Source: UBA7332 sp051652645 (GTDB lineage: Bacteria; Bacteroidota; Bacteroidia; Bacteroidales; UBA7332). From it: a stretch of 64,000 nucleotides of DNA. Under the pieces are notes generated by a model. It was not told the DNA's origin, ran no database searches, and worked only from the letters and a program-made list of their open reading frames with translations. Shown piece by piece: positions 35,601 through 43,255 of this stretch (its first letter is position 1; each line of letters opens with the position of its first letter). A program made the translations under genes and the position numbers. The DNA is taken from the NCBI GenBank assembly GCA_051652645.1, contig JBOFUP010000079.1, forward strand, positions 1 through 64,000, read 5' to 3'.

Positions 35601-35670
35601 AAGCGGATTCGACACACAAACTTATCCAATGGCTTCAAACTACACTTTTGGTGTGAAGCTAACCTACTAA
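32653..35670 (+). CDS. SusC/RagA-family TonB-linked outer-membrane transporter (polysaccharide locus)
   Basis: Imports oligosaccharides through the outer membrane with TonB energy, in partnership with the downstream SusD. The 1005 residues begin with a signal peptide (about 1-21, ending MFAQ). A carboxypeptidase-regulatory-like domain follows (SGVVTEAATNLPAIGVSVLI through YDGDFTLDNVPSD), then the TonB-box region ALNEVVVVGYGT near 102 and the plug (VPGVQIVNSGEPG, VRIRGVGSF, VLKDASAAAIYGVRAANGVI). A long beta-barrel ends in YTFGVKLTY. A second in-frame ATG follows the first directly. Confidence 0.94.
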   Translation: MMKTKLLLFLALFMSATIMFAQKSLTVSGVVTEAATNLPAIGVSVLIKGTSQGTITSYDGDFTLDNVPSDAVLVFSYVGMKSIEEPVNGRKVINVFISEDTQALNEVVVVGYGTSKAKDLTSPITSIKSDEINKLSSSNAMQAIQGKVPGVQIVNSGEPGAGPSVRIRGVGSFTNEGPLYVVDGMFFDNINFLNPSDIEDMSVLKDASAAAIYGVRAANGVILITTKKGSFNRDATVTYNGYVGVQTPTNMLKMASGQQYTEMLQEKGDAGSLDLLRKAAQLWGGTGTNPTTNTDWYDELSQSAFMQNHSVDLSGGTEKAAYSIGLSYLSQDGILKENSDFERFTMRTKGDYKPFDWLKVGTNVVLTKSTKHSGSNDAWFKAFIAPSIVPVYDENNALASGNRYASLADIGLTNGYYANPVAMAHYQTSQNEILQIMPSVYAELSFIPSKLTFKTTYSQDISLDRYYSYTPTYVVGTTQKQEISFLDKADNYYFNHILDNILTYTDSFGKHNMTALLGNSIREENYRFLRATAQDVPSGAPEYGYIDKGDSNSARGYDNGTTFRGLSFFGRVTYNYDSRYLLALTMRADGSSKYNEKWGYFPSVGIGWVASEESFMRDQKFFDFLKMRASWGKLGNDKIAASAGFAGVNNQNGAFGDVINPGIINQNTFSWLKWEVVSETNVGVEAHMLDSRLKLDADYYTRTTNNAVVSTPQPITGEMVPANAGKIRNSGLELNLTWSDKIGSDFNYNIGANLSTLKNEVVSLKGNVPYLLTGSAEFRTIILPGEAINSFYGYKVVGVYQNQAQIDADPISKNHSGLEPGDLIYEDLNNDGIIDSNDRQILGSNLPKFTYGFNMGMSYKNFDFSMSMVGVAGNKIVNQKRGVRRFDSYMNYDADLVENRWQGEGTSNKYPSAAGLDKPWNISNFSSFLVESGNYFRIQNIQLGYTFNHIGPKDKKGVSLRVYASADRPFTFFKYNGFTPEISSGFDTQTYPMASNYTFGVKLTY

Positions 35671-35689
35671 CCTATTAAACGACTGTAAA

Positions 35690-37231
35690 ATGAAAAATAG
35701 AGCAAAAATATATTGTATCACAGCACTATTAGCTGGATCACTTTTCACTCTAGGTAGTTGCTCAGACTATCTAGATAAGATGCCTGAGAACCAACTTCCA
35801 GTAGATGATACAGACTATACTATCACTTCGAATGCTTACAAGCAAGTGGTTGGTATCTATGGTCTAGCAGGGCAGAGATTTACTGCTTGGGGTTCACTAG
35901 GTTTTATGGCAGTTAGAGGTGATGATACAGAGAAGGGTGGTGCAGAGAATGATCAAGCAGAGTTTAGAGATCTACACAACTTTAACTACACTTCAGTTCC
36001 TAATTTTTGGGTCAATAATGAGACTTGGAAAGGACTATATAGAATAGTAATGTCCTCAAATCTTGCTATTGATGCATTAGACAAGTATTCCGCATTTGCT
36101 TCTGCAGCAGATAAATCAAAGATTGAGATTTACAAAGGAGAGGTTAGATTCCTTCGTGCATACTCTTTCTTTATCCTAGCTCGAGTATATGGAGGTGTAC
36201 CTGTATTTACAGACAACAAGAGTCCTGATGCTACAATAAAGAAATCTCACGAAGAGGTATTACGTTTTGTTATCTCAGAGTGTGAACAGATTTCAACTAT
36301 TCTTCCAGCGATCAGACCAATTAATGCTGAACATAAAGGAGCCGCTACAAGCTACTCAGCTTTAGCTCTTCAAGCGAAAGCGGCTTCAGATATTCTTGAT
36401 TATGATGTTATGCTTAGTGCCACTAACGCTATCATCGAGTCAGGTGAGTTTGAGCTTTTCGAAGACTATTACAACTTGTTTAAAAAATCTGGAGAGCTTT
36501 CTTCAGAGAATCTTTTTGAACTTCAGTATACTTTCCAAGGTTCGGAGACTGGTGATTCGTTTGTTTCAGATAATTATTGGGCTTTCCAAGGTCCTGGTGT
36601 TGGTGCAAACTTCAAAAGTGTTAAGAAGTTTGGCTCAAACAATGAACAAAATATGGAAGGTGGATGGGGTTTCTTACCTGTTAACAAGAAACTGTCTGAC
36701 TTTATGATCGAGCGTGGTGAGGGTATTAGGTATAGTACAACTGTATTACCTACCTCAGGGATGTTCGATGCAAATAATAGAAGTTGTTTCATCACGCTTT
36801 CTAACGACACTCTATATCCTGGAAATGATGGATCACCAACTCAGTATAATGGTAAAGCTTACCTGCCTTCTGTTGAACTAATACGTAGTTTGTATGGTGG
36901 TGATAAGAATGTAATCATGATTCGTTACGCAGACATTCTTCTTCTTAACGCAGAGGCCCGTATTGCTACCGGGGGAAATGGGGATCAGCAAATAAACCTT
37001 GTTCGTCAGAGAGCCGGAATGCCTGCTATTTCTGGTGCAACTATGGACGACATCATTGATGAAAGATATGTAGAGCTTGGATGTGAGTATGGAGAGAGAT
37101 ATTATGACCTTGTTCGTACTGGAAGAGCTACTACTGTATTAGCTAATCAAGGTAATGGTTACACAACGGATAAGAGATTCTATCCTATTCCTCAGGAGCA
37201 GGTTGACTTGAATCCATCTTTAGGTAATTAA
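35690..37231 (+). CDS. SusD/RagB-family nutrient-binding lipoprotein (polysaccharide locus)
   Basis: The surface lipoprotein that closes over the SusC channel and binds the glycan. The 513 residues carry a lipoprotein signal ending FTLGSC (Cys 24), followed by SDYLDKMPENQLPV. The TPR-like core shows VRFLRAYSFFILARVYGGVP around 157-176 and YADILLLNAEARIATGGNG, and the C-terminus has the standard ERYYDLVRTGRA and KRFYPIPQEQVDLNPSLGN ending. It lies 19 bases after susC and is followed by a 62-nt palindrome. Confidence 0.94.
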   Translation: MKNRAKIYCITALLAGSLFTLGSCSDYLDKMPENQLPVDDTDYTITSNAYKQVVGIYGLAGQRFTAWGSLGFMAVRGDDTEKGGAENDQAEFRDLHNFNYTSVPNFWVNNETWKGLYRIVMSSNLAIDALDKYSAFASAADKSKIEIYKGEVRFLRAYSFFILARVYGGVPVFTDNKSPDATIKKSHEEVLRFVISECEQISTILPAIRPINAEHKGAATSYSALALQAKAASDILDYDVMLSATNAIIESGEFELFEDYYNLFKKSGELSSENLFELQYTFQGSETGDSFVSDNYWAFQGPGVGANFKSVKKFGSNNEQNMEGGWGFLPVNKKLSDFMIERGEGIRYSTTVLPTSGMFDANNRSCFITLSNDTLYPGNDGSPTQYNGKAYLPSVELIRSLYGGDKNVIMIRYADILLLNAEARIATGGNGDQQINLVRQRAGMPAISGATMDDIIDERYVELGCEYGERYYDLVRTGRATTVLANQGNGYTTDKRFYPIPQEQVDLNPSLGN

Positions 37232-37233
37232 TT

Positions 37234-37295
37234 ATAGTATAAAGAAAGAGAGAGCACTAGGGAATTCCCTAGTGCTCTCTCTTTCTTTATACTAT
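37234..37295. repeat. 62-nt perfect palindrome directly after susD
   Basis: Every base from 37234 to 37264 pairs with 37295 to 37265: 31 bp per arm, no loop spacer, centred on GGGAATTCCC. It starts 3 bases after the susD stop. The transcript would form a very stable hairpin, so it probably terminates or protects the 3' end. There is only a mixed T/C-rich 3' arm and no long T tract. Confidence 0.95.
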
Positions 37296-37654
37296 CAAAT
37301 TTTCTTAATGCTAACATTGTACTGTTACGATCTAGAATAAAATTTTAGCATAGTACTAATCTTATTCGATTGTTTGATTTCTACTTTTATAAGTGCCAAT
37401 TTCAAGTGTACAAATAACCACCCCTTCTTGTTAACCTTTTACAGCACACTATAATGTCCTCCATACTAATTTTTGCAATCTCTTTACTACCCGCTGAATA
37501 GAGAGATCATATTTTACCTCTTAATCTGTATAATAGATAGCTTAAGTATAGATATCTTAAAAGCCTCAGAGGTTCTTATCTAACTGCAGAAATGATGTTA
37601 TCTCATAGTGTTTTTTGATTCGTTTGTCAGTACCAACAGCCTATAGGTAGCCTA

Positions 37655-37727
37655 TAGTTAGGTCGTAGCTCAAGTTCTCAATGGCTTTTAATCGCTAATT
37701 GTAAGTAGGAGGAGTTAACTAATAATG
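37655..37727 (+). repeat. Dispersed intergenic repeat, copy A
   Basis: Its first 15 bases TAGTTAGGTCGTAGC (37655-37669) are identical to the reverse complement of 62416-62430. After a few unalignable bases, GGCTTTTAATCGCTAATT and following (37683-37705) match the other copy at 20 of 23 positions, and GAGTTAACTAAT (37712-37723) at 11 of 12. The order of blocks is the same. It is not coding. Confidence 0.7.
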
Positions 37728-37767
37728 TTTTATAACTTACACTCATGTTTTCACAAAGGTATAATCT

Positions 37768-37817
37768 TATAAATAAGGGGAGTTTAGTCCATTTTGACTA
37801 AACTCCCCTTATTTATA
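37768..37817 (-). terminator. Terminator of the leftward protease/LRR unit
   Basis: A 22-bp perfect stem (37768-37789 with 37796-37817) with a 6-base loop lies 23 bases past the stop of the leftward LRR gene. The AT-rich ends give T-rich 3' arms in both directions. Confidence 0.85.
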
Positions 37818-37839
37818 GAATATAAACTATATAAAGTCT

Positions 37840-39639
37840 TTATTCTTCTCCTTCAAGATCTTCCTCTCCCGGGAAAGAGTGGCAATTATTAAAGCCAAAT
37901 CCTTCTTGTTGAGGGCAGATAGCAGAAGTTGAATAGCGGTGTACCTCATTCGATGGAGGGTTTCCGTTATTGAAATCCCACATTACATCATGTATATTTG
38001 TTGGGATATCACCTGACAGTTTATTGCCAAAGACAACAAAATTGAATAGAGATTCTGCTAAAACTACATTTTGTATACCTCCTGTAAGGTTGTTATTACT
38101 AACATCGAAATAGTAAAGGATATTGTTATTGGGAAGTTTTACTTCTCCTGTAAGATTAGCATTTGTAACTAAGAAAGTTGTAAGCTTAGTCAGTTTGTCT
38201 ATATTATCAAGATTTCCAGTAATATTGTTTTTTGTCGTCGTTGCAGAAGTGATAACGAAGTGGCTTAGATTTGAGTATGAGTATATCTCAGATGGGATCT
38301 CACCTTCTAATACACCTTCGTTCTGATCAATCTGTAGCATCTCCAAGTTTGGTTTACCAGCAAGCCAATTAATTGAGCCATTAAGTTTGTTGTAGTTTAG
38401 CAATATCTTCTCAAGCTTTGACATATTAGTAAGCATTTCATTAGGGTTAAAGGATATTCCTAATGATCCAAGACCTAATACTTTTAGATTAACCAACTCT
38501 TTAAATTCAGTTGGAATAGTAAATGAAGATCTTACTTTGCTGATAGTAATCTCCTCAAGTGATTTCCAATTTGAGATGTTGCCAGGGAACTGAGAAACTT
38601 TATTCGCGGATAATGAAAGTTTCTTTAGTTTAGTCAGTTCACCCATATCGCTTGGAAGTGAAGAGATATTTGGCATATATAGAGTTAGTTCTTCTAAGTT
38701 TGAAAGCGCAGATATACCACTTGGCATAGCTCCACTAACGTAAGGTAGTCCTAGTGAGAGTATCTTAATCGACGGAAGCTGGTATATCAGAGATATTGGG
38801 TTTGTAGTTATATCATTTGGTTCAATATTTGATATATATAAGTGATTTAGTTTAGTCAAGTTTTTATACTCGTCTGTTGGTTCCCATTTCAATGAAGAAC
38901 TTTGAGCAGCAGAGATATAAAGAGTCTCAAGATTAGTAAGAAGAGTTAATTGTCTTGGAACTTCTCCCACTAGAGCGTCAGCAGCTAGAAGTAGTGCTTT
39001 AAGTTCAGAGATGTAGCCTAGCTCTTTTGGAAGATTACCTTTCATTCCTGCAACTCTAGAAAGATCAAGAGACGTAACTCTATGCTCTCCATTTATCACT
39101 TCAGTTTCTACACCAGCCCAGCTAGTCATAGGTTTTGCTATATCCCATGGGAATTCAGTAGAGCGGCTATCGCCATACCAATTGTGTCCCTCAGTTGCTT
39201 TGTAAAGTGTTACAAGAGAAAGGCTATCTTGAAGTCGGCTATATGTGTGTGTTGCTCCTGATTGTGAAATACCAATACGTTTTTGTACCTCACCATTTTT
39301 TGAGATAAGTAGGTGGGCATAACGATTGAAGTCATCGCTGTATGCTTGTGGGAGTACATTAACTTCTGTTTTTCCCGATTTTCCTGATTGAGGAGTTACG
39401 TTAAGCCATTCAATACCAGTTTCTGATATCTCAATAGCCCATTCGCTACCTGTTGATTCAATATTAAAACTTTGGGCAGTAGCTGATCCTGTAAAAATAA
39501 GAGTGTCTGTACTTATAGACAGGGATTCAGGCTCAATAGTCGGTTCATCATCCTTTGAGCAGCTAGCTAGTGTTGCAAGCAAAGTCATTGCTCCAAAGCA
39601 AAGTGGAGCAAATCTGTAAATTTTGAATGTTTTGTTCAT
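37840..39639 (-). CDS. BACON/LRR surface lipoprotein (leftward copy)
   Basis: A predicted surface-exposed lipoprotein for protein or ligand binding. The 599 residues carry a lipoprotein signal ending LATLASC (Cys 27) and SKDDE, an acidic tag like the Bacteroidota surface-export signal. A BACON-type domain (about 38-127) is followed by an LRR N-cap (DSLSLVTLYKATEGHNWYG ... TSWAGV), then about 14 leucine-rich repeats such as LPKELGYISELKALLLAAD and LTKLKKLSLSANKVSQFPG. The C-terminus holds AICPQQEGFGFNNC, nearly the same as in three rightward relatives, and then an acidic end. It starts 28 bases after the M6 protease gene, so both share a transcript. Confidence 0.8.
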   Translation of the reverse strand: MNKTFKIYRFAPLCFGAMTLLATLASCSKDDEPTIEPESLSISTDTLIFTGSATAQSFNIESTGSEWAIEISETGIEWLNVTPQSGKSGKTEVNVLPQAYSDDFNRYAHLLISKNGEVQKRIGISQSGATHTYSRLQDSLSLVTLYKATEGHNWYGDSRSTEFPWDIAKPMTSWAGVETEVINGEHRVTSLDLSRVAGMKGNLPKELGYISELKALLLAADALVGEVPRQLTLLTNLETLYISAAQSSSLKWEPTDEYKNLTKLNHLYISNIEPNDITTNPISLIYQLPSIKILSLGLPYVSGAMPSGISALSNLEELTLYMPNISSLPSDMGELTKLKKLSLSANKVSQFPGNISNWKSLEEITISKVRSSFTIPTEFKELVNLKVLGLGSLGISFNPNEMLTNMSKLEKILLNYNKLNGSINWLAGKPNLEMLQIDQNEGVLEGEIPSEIYSYSNLSHFVITSATTTKNNITGNLDNIDKLTKLTTFLVTNANLTGEVKLPNNNILYYFDVSNNNLTGGIQNVVLAESLFNFVVFGNKLSGDIPTNIHDVMWDFNNGNPPSNEVHRYSTSAICPQQEGFGFNNCHSFPGEEDLEGEE

Positions 39640-39667
39640 ATATCTATTTTTTAAGTAATTGTAATTA

Positions 39668-42205
39668 TCAAAGAGCCAATTTAAAACTCATATCTTCTAT
39701 TTTAATGATGTAAATACCACCTTGAGTTAATACAATCTCTTTTTTGTCATTAAGGATATTCTCTCTATGGACTAATAATCCAGTCGTACTATAGAAATTA
39801 GCCAATAATGACTGGCTTGTACTGTTTTCTATAGTTACGGTCAAGTACCCACTTTTGTATACTTTTAGTTGATCTTTGATATTTTCTTCTATGTCTGTAG
39901 ACTCTGACGTTGTCACCTCCAAAGGTAATGAGTTTGCTGAGATTGAATAGCCATTGGTTGATCTTACAACACAGGTGTATTTCGTAGATCCTTTAGCACC
40001 CACTACTTGGTGAGTTGTTAAATTTCCAATGTCTTTGTTGTTGTAATCACCAAGGTAAGTTCTACTAACAGTGAGATCGTGATATCTCATGAATATATCG
40101 TCTATTGATAGAGTGTTAGAAGTGTTACCCCTGCTCCAAGATACCCTTACTCGTTGTGTGTTCTCTGGGAGTTGTTCTGTGTAATATCTTCCTGTAGTAG
40201 AGGTGTTAAGTTGGTTGATTGTTTCAAAACTTTTCCAAGATCCATCAACAAAAACATCTAGTTTTATGCTCCATAGGTCATTATTGTCCAAAACATTGTA
40301 CCAGAATCCAAAACTCTCTAGGTTAAACCCATAGTTGGGAGTTGTAATATCTCTTGAGAGGTTTGTTGTTTTCATCGAAGGTGCCGCATCTCCAAATACT
40401 TCATTATTGACAGAGAAACTACCCGATGGGTTTAGCTCACTGTTCATTACACCGTCTGCAAAATCCCAGATTTTGTCAATAATACCATTGTCTATAACAG
40501 TTTCAGTATAGATATCTAGGAGGTAGCTACTAGCTCTTTCAGACTCATTCCAGCTTAGATCAAATCCGTTTTCTAATATATTCGAAGCTAAAATATTAGT
40601 TGGTGAGCTCATCACGAATCCACCAGAAAGTTTAAAGCTTATCTCACCGTCACTCTCTATGATCTCTGTTATTGGTTTTTGCATCAATTCCCCAGACCAT
40701 AGTCGAGAGCTAGGGGAGGTGTTGTCTGTAAATTCGCGTTTATTGCTACTTCCTGGATATGGGTCTCCACTCAGAGTCGATTTACTTTGAATATTGTCAG
40801 CTGCCTCAATCTCGAAGCACTGTCTCGAAGAGTTTGCATTAACTTGGTTGTTCAGCCAAGGAGTATTCGATGTGAAATCGAGGTGGTATATCATCATTCC
40901 ATGACCAGAGAGAGCTCTATCCCACATTGTTTGTTGGCGATTCTCAATGATGAAATACTCATTGCTATTATTGCTATTTCTTAGAATATATGCTTGATTA
41001 CTCTCTTGAAGAGGAGAAAGTGTGTAGTCATCAGCTTTTTCTAGTTCTGTTAGAGATAGCCACCCACTTTTCCATCTCTCCCAAGCATTAAAACTAGGTG
41101 GGATGTTACCATTGCCGTTATACGGACCATTCGCCATTATGCTCCAAGAGTCTAGTCCGAATGCTTGCCCATTAGTGGTGTAGTCTGTGTCGTATGTGTC
41201 AGGAAGTCCTAGTATGTGTGAGAATTCGTGGCAAAATGCACCAATTCCAGACATTCTCAATCCATCTTTATCAGCTAACTCTGATCCACAAGCATAGTCG
41301 TTGAATTTTACTCCATCTTTTTGTGGAAGCATATTGTCGGTGAGACTTAACAGTAGCTTTAGGTTAGCAGCATGTGGCCATATACTCTCTTGTGGACCAC
41401 CTTCCGCTTCGCTATATCCTGCATAGAATACAAATAGATTATCAGCAAATCCATCTTTGTCGTCATCGAGAGAACTCATCTCAACAGAGCTTAGGTCTAC
41501 TAATTTCAGTGCATCATATACCATCCTAGCAGGATCTCTATCGTAGCCTTCTGAGCCGTTGCCACCATAGCTGCTTAGTGTGTTTGGAAGTGTTATTGGT
41601 CCCAATATTTCGAATTCAGGATCGAATTGCCCCATAGAAACATCTTTGAAATAGTCTTTTGCACTACCCACTTGTCCATATGAGTTTGTGTATCCTGTAG
41701 TATTTAGCATATTAGAGAATTCACTTTTTGGGGATGGAATCTGGAATTTGACATCTGAGAATTCAACTAAAAGAACTAAGCCTTTTTTCTTACCCTTAGC
41801 CGACATAGGGCTACTAACACTCATTTGTTGTGCTCGGTTAATATAGCTTCTATTATTCTTGGTTGCGATATCCTCTTTGGTTACAAGTATATCTTGATAA
41901 ATTACATGTTTGTTGCTAGATAGAAGATTGCTTGTTGCTACAATATTTGAAGGTGTAAAATCACCAGAAATATTTTTAGTTAGATAGACGTAATTTCCTT
42001 TTTTATTGGTAGTTACGACATATCCATCTGTGGTGGTTCTGAAGTGCATCGACTCATCTCCGTGAAGTTCAATAGTAAGAGTTGATCCGTCAGCGTTTTT
42101 AACTAACTGAACGCCAGGTTTAGCTGGAACTGCTTTGATGTTTGTTGTTGAGATAGCAGTAAGAAGAAGTGCTCCTATGTATCTCAGGCTTCTAAGTTTA
42201 CTCAT
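39668..42205 (-). CDS. Secreted M6-family metalloprotease with T9SS-type C-terminal domain
   Basis: A predicted secreted zinc endopeptidase (immune inhibitor A-like). The 845 residues show a signal peptide (about 1-24), a propeptide, and a catalytic domain with LVLLVEFSDVKFQIPSP at its start and CHEFSHILGLPDTYD (zinc motif HEFSH at 326-330). WSIMANGPYNG, the Met-turn region, follows. A beta-sandwich/FN3-like part lies around 545-770. The last about 70 residues (YLTVTIENS, ANFYSTTGLLVHRENI, GGIYIIKIEDMSFKLAL) look like a T9SS type A sorting domain, so export through T9SS with C-terminal processing is inferred. It is the first gene of the leftward unit with the LRR lipoprotein. Confidence 0.85.
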   Translation of the reverse strand: MSKLRSLRYIGALLLTAISTTNIKAVPAKPGVQLVKNADGSTLTIELHGDESMHFRTTTDGYVVTTNKKGNYVYLTKNISGDFTPSNIVATSNLLSSNKHVIYQDILVTKEDIATKNNRSYINRAQQMSVSSPMSAKGKKKGLVLLVEFSDVKFQIPSPKSEFSNMLNTTGYTNSYGQVGSAKDYFKDVSMGQFDPEFEILGPITLPNTLSSYGGNGSEGYDRDPARMVYDALKLVDLSSVEMSSLDDDKDGFADNLFVFYAGYSEAEGGPQESIWPHAANLKLLLSLTDNMLPQKDGVKFNDYACGSELADKDGLRMSGIGAFCHEFSHILGLPDTYDTDYTTNGQAFGLDSWSIMANGPYNGNGNIPPSFNAWERWKSGWLSLTELEKADDYTLSPLQESNQAYILRNSNNSNEYFIIENRQQTMWDRALSGHGMMIYHLDFTSNTPWLNNQVNANSSRQCFEIEAADNIQSKSTLSGDPYPGSSNKREFTDNTSPSSRLWSGELMQKPITEIIESDGEISFKLSGGFVMSSPTNILASNILENGFDLSWNESERASSYLLDIYTETVIDNGIIDKIWDFADGVMNSELNPSGSFSVNNEVFGDAAPSMKTTNLSRDITTPNYGFNLESFGFWYNVLDNNDLWSIKLDVFVDGSWKSFETINQLNTSTTGRYYTEQLPENTQRVRVSWSRGNTSNTLSIDDIFMRYHDLTVSRTYLGDYNNKDIGNLTTHQVVGAKGSTKYTCVVRSTNGYSISANSLPLEVTTSESTDIEENIKDQLKVYKSGYLTVTIENSTSQSLLANFYSTTGLLVHRENILNDKKEIVLTQGGIYIIKIEDMSFKLAL

Positions 42206-43255
42206 AATGTTGTAATACAGTCCTTTTAATATTTGATATGTTATAATACTCTAGCCACAGATAGAGGGGCGAATATAGTATATTATTTTATATATTTATC
42301 TATTGACAAAAGAAATGATAATTATCCTTCTGCAGATACTATTTATTGTATCGCGATATTGGTGAATATAATATAATGATACGCAAAAAATATTTATTTA
42401 CAAGCTGTATCGTGCAGCTTTTTACCCTAAATTTACTTCGTTGTGTTTTTGACAATTTGAATTGTATAATTATTCATTTGCTGCCTTTTTAATAGTTTAG
42501 AAAAGGAATATCGTCACGGTGTAACTTCATAAATTGATAACGTGGAGCGATTCATATATATCCTTTCTTTAATTGCTATCGAGAAGGTCTTTTGTTTGTT
42601 TAGTTTAAATCCTTAGTCTTTTTGGTTAAAATAGTTGGGATTTAGAGTTTAAAGGTACTCTCTTTTCCTCTATTTGTCATCATTTCTTACGTCTTAATAT
42701 CTATTTTATTGATGTGGAAGTCTTTTTGTTGATTTAAATTCCTAATGTACAGTTGTTTGTGCTCTTATGTCTTTGTGTTACTTTTTTCAGAGATATTTGA
42801 GGTATATTCTTTTCTTTATTTATAGCTATGTGTCTCTTGTGTTTTTAGAATTGACGTTTTGATAGAATAAGGTCTATCTTGGTTTACAAGATGTCTAATA
42901 CCCTAAGATTATAGTCTTTATCCTCTAATTTAAGTGTTTTGATTGATCTGGTTGTTTCTGTTTTTGTGTTGGTTAAATTGTTGATTGTTAGTCTTGTGTG
43001 AGTGTTTTAAGGTCTCTTTTAAACCTCTGCTTATTGCTTAAAATTTACTGGTCTTACTAAATTCTTATATTACATCTTAATGTTTTAAACAAAGATTAAC
43101 TGTATGCTAATTTCAATTAAGGCGTTTAAAGTTTGTGAGGTTTGATATTTTACACTTCTTTTGCAAATGGTAGTTCCGGAAAAGTTCACTCTGGAATTAT
43201 TTTTTTTTGTTACGGATTAATTTGGAGTATATAATATAGAATGAATTTATTTTAC
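42206..43255. other. Divergent intergenic region of the protease/LRR island
   Basis: About 1.05 kb without a convincing gene, separating the leftward M6/LRR unit from the rightward LRR/SusCD unit. It is strongly AT-rich, and the plus strand is T-rich in the second half. Apart from a good promoter candidate at 43132-43163 I see no repeats, RNAs or clear operators. Its length suggests long leaders or regulator sites. Confidence 0.5.
43132..43163 (+). promoter_or_regulatory. Candidate promoter of the rightward LRR operon
   Basis: TTTG (43132-43135), 20 bases, TTCTTTTG (43156-43163; one base off TAnnTTTG), about 80-90 bases before the first LRR gene. Confidence 0.45.

Larger units (their letters stand above)
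37232..37839. other. Intergenic region between convergent susD and BACON/LRR gene
   Basis: 608 bases without a gene. In order it holds a 62-nt perfect palindrome (37234-37295), plain AT-rich sequence, a repeat related to one at 62365-62430 (37655-37727), which is preceded by two copies of CCTATAG (37641-37657 region), and a 22-bp terminator hairpin (37768-37817). Confidence 0.6.

Noticed and set aside
37641..37657. CCTATAG direct repeats as a start of a CRISPR-like or tandem array
   Set aside because: Only two 7-base copies, no further units and no spacers of constant length.
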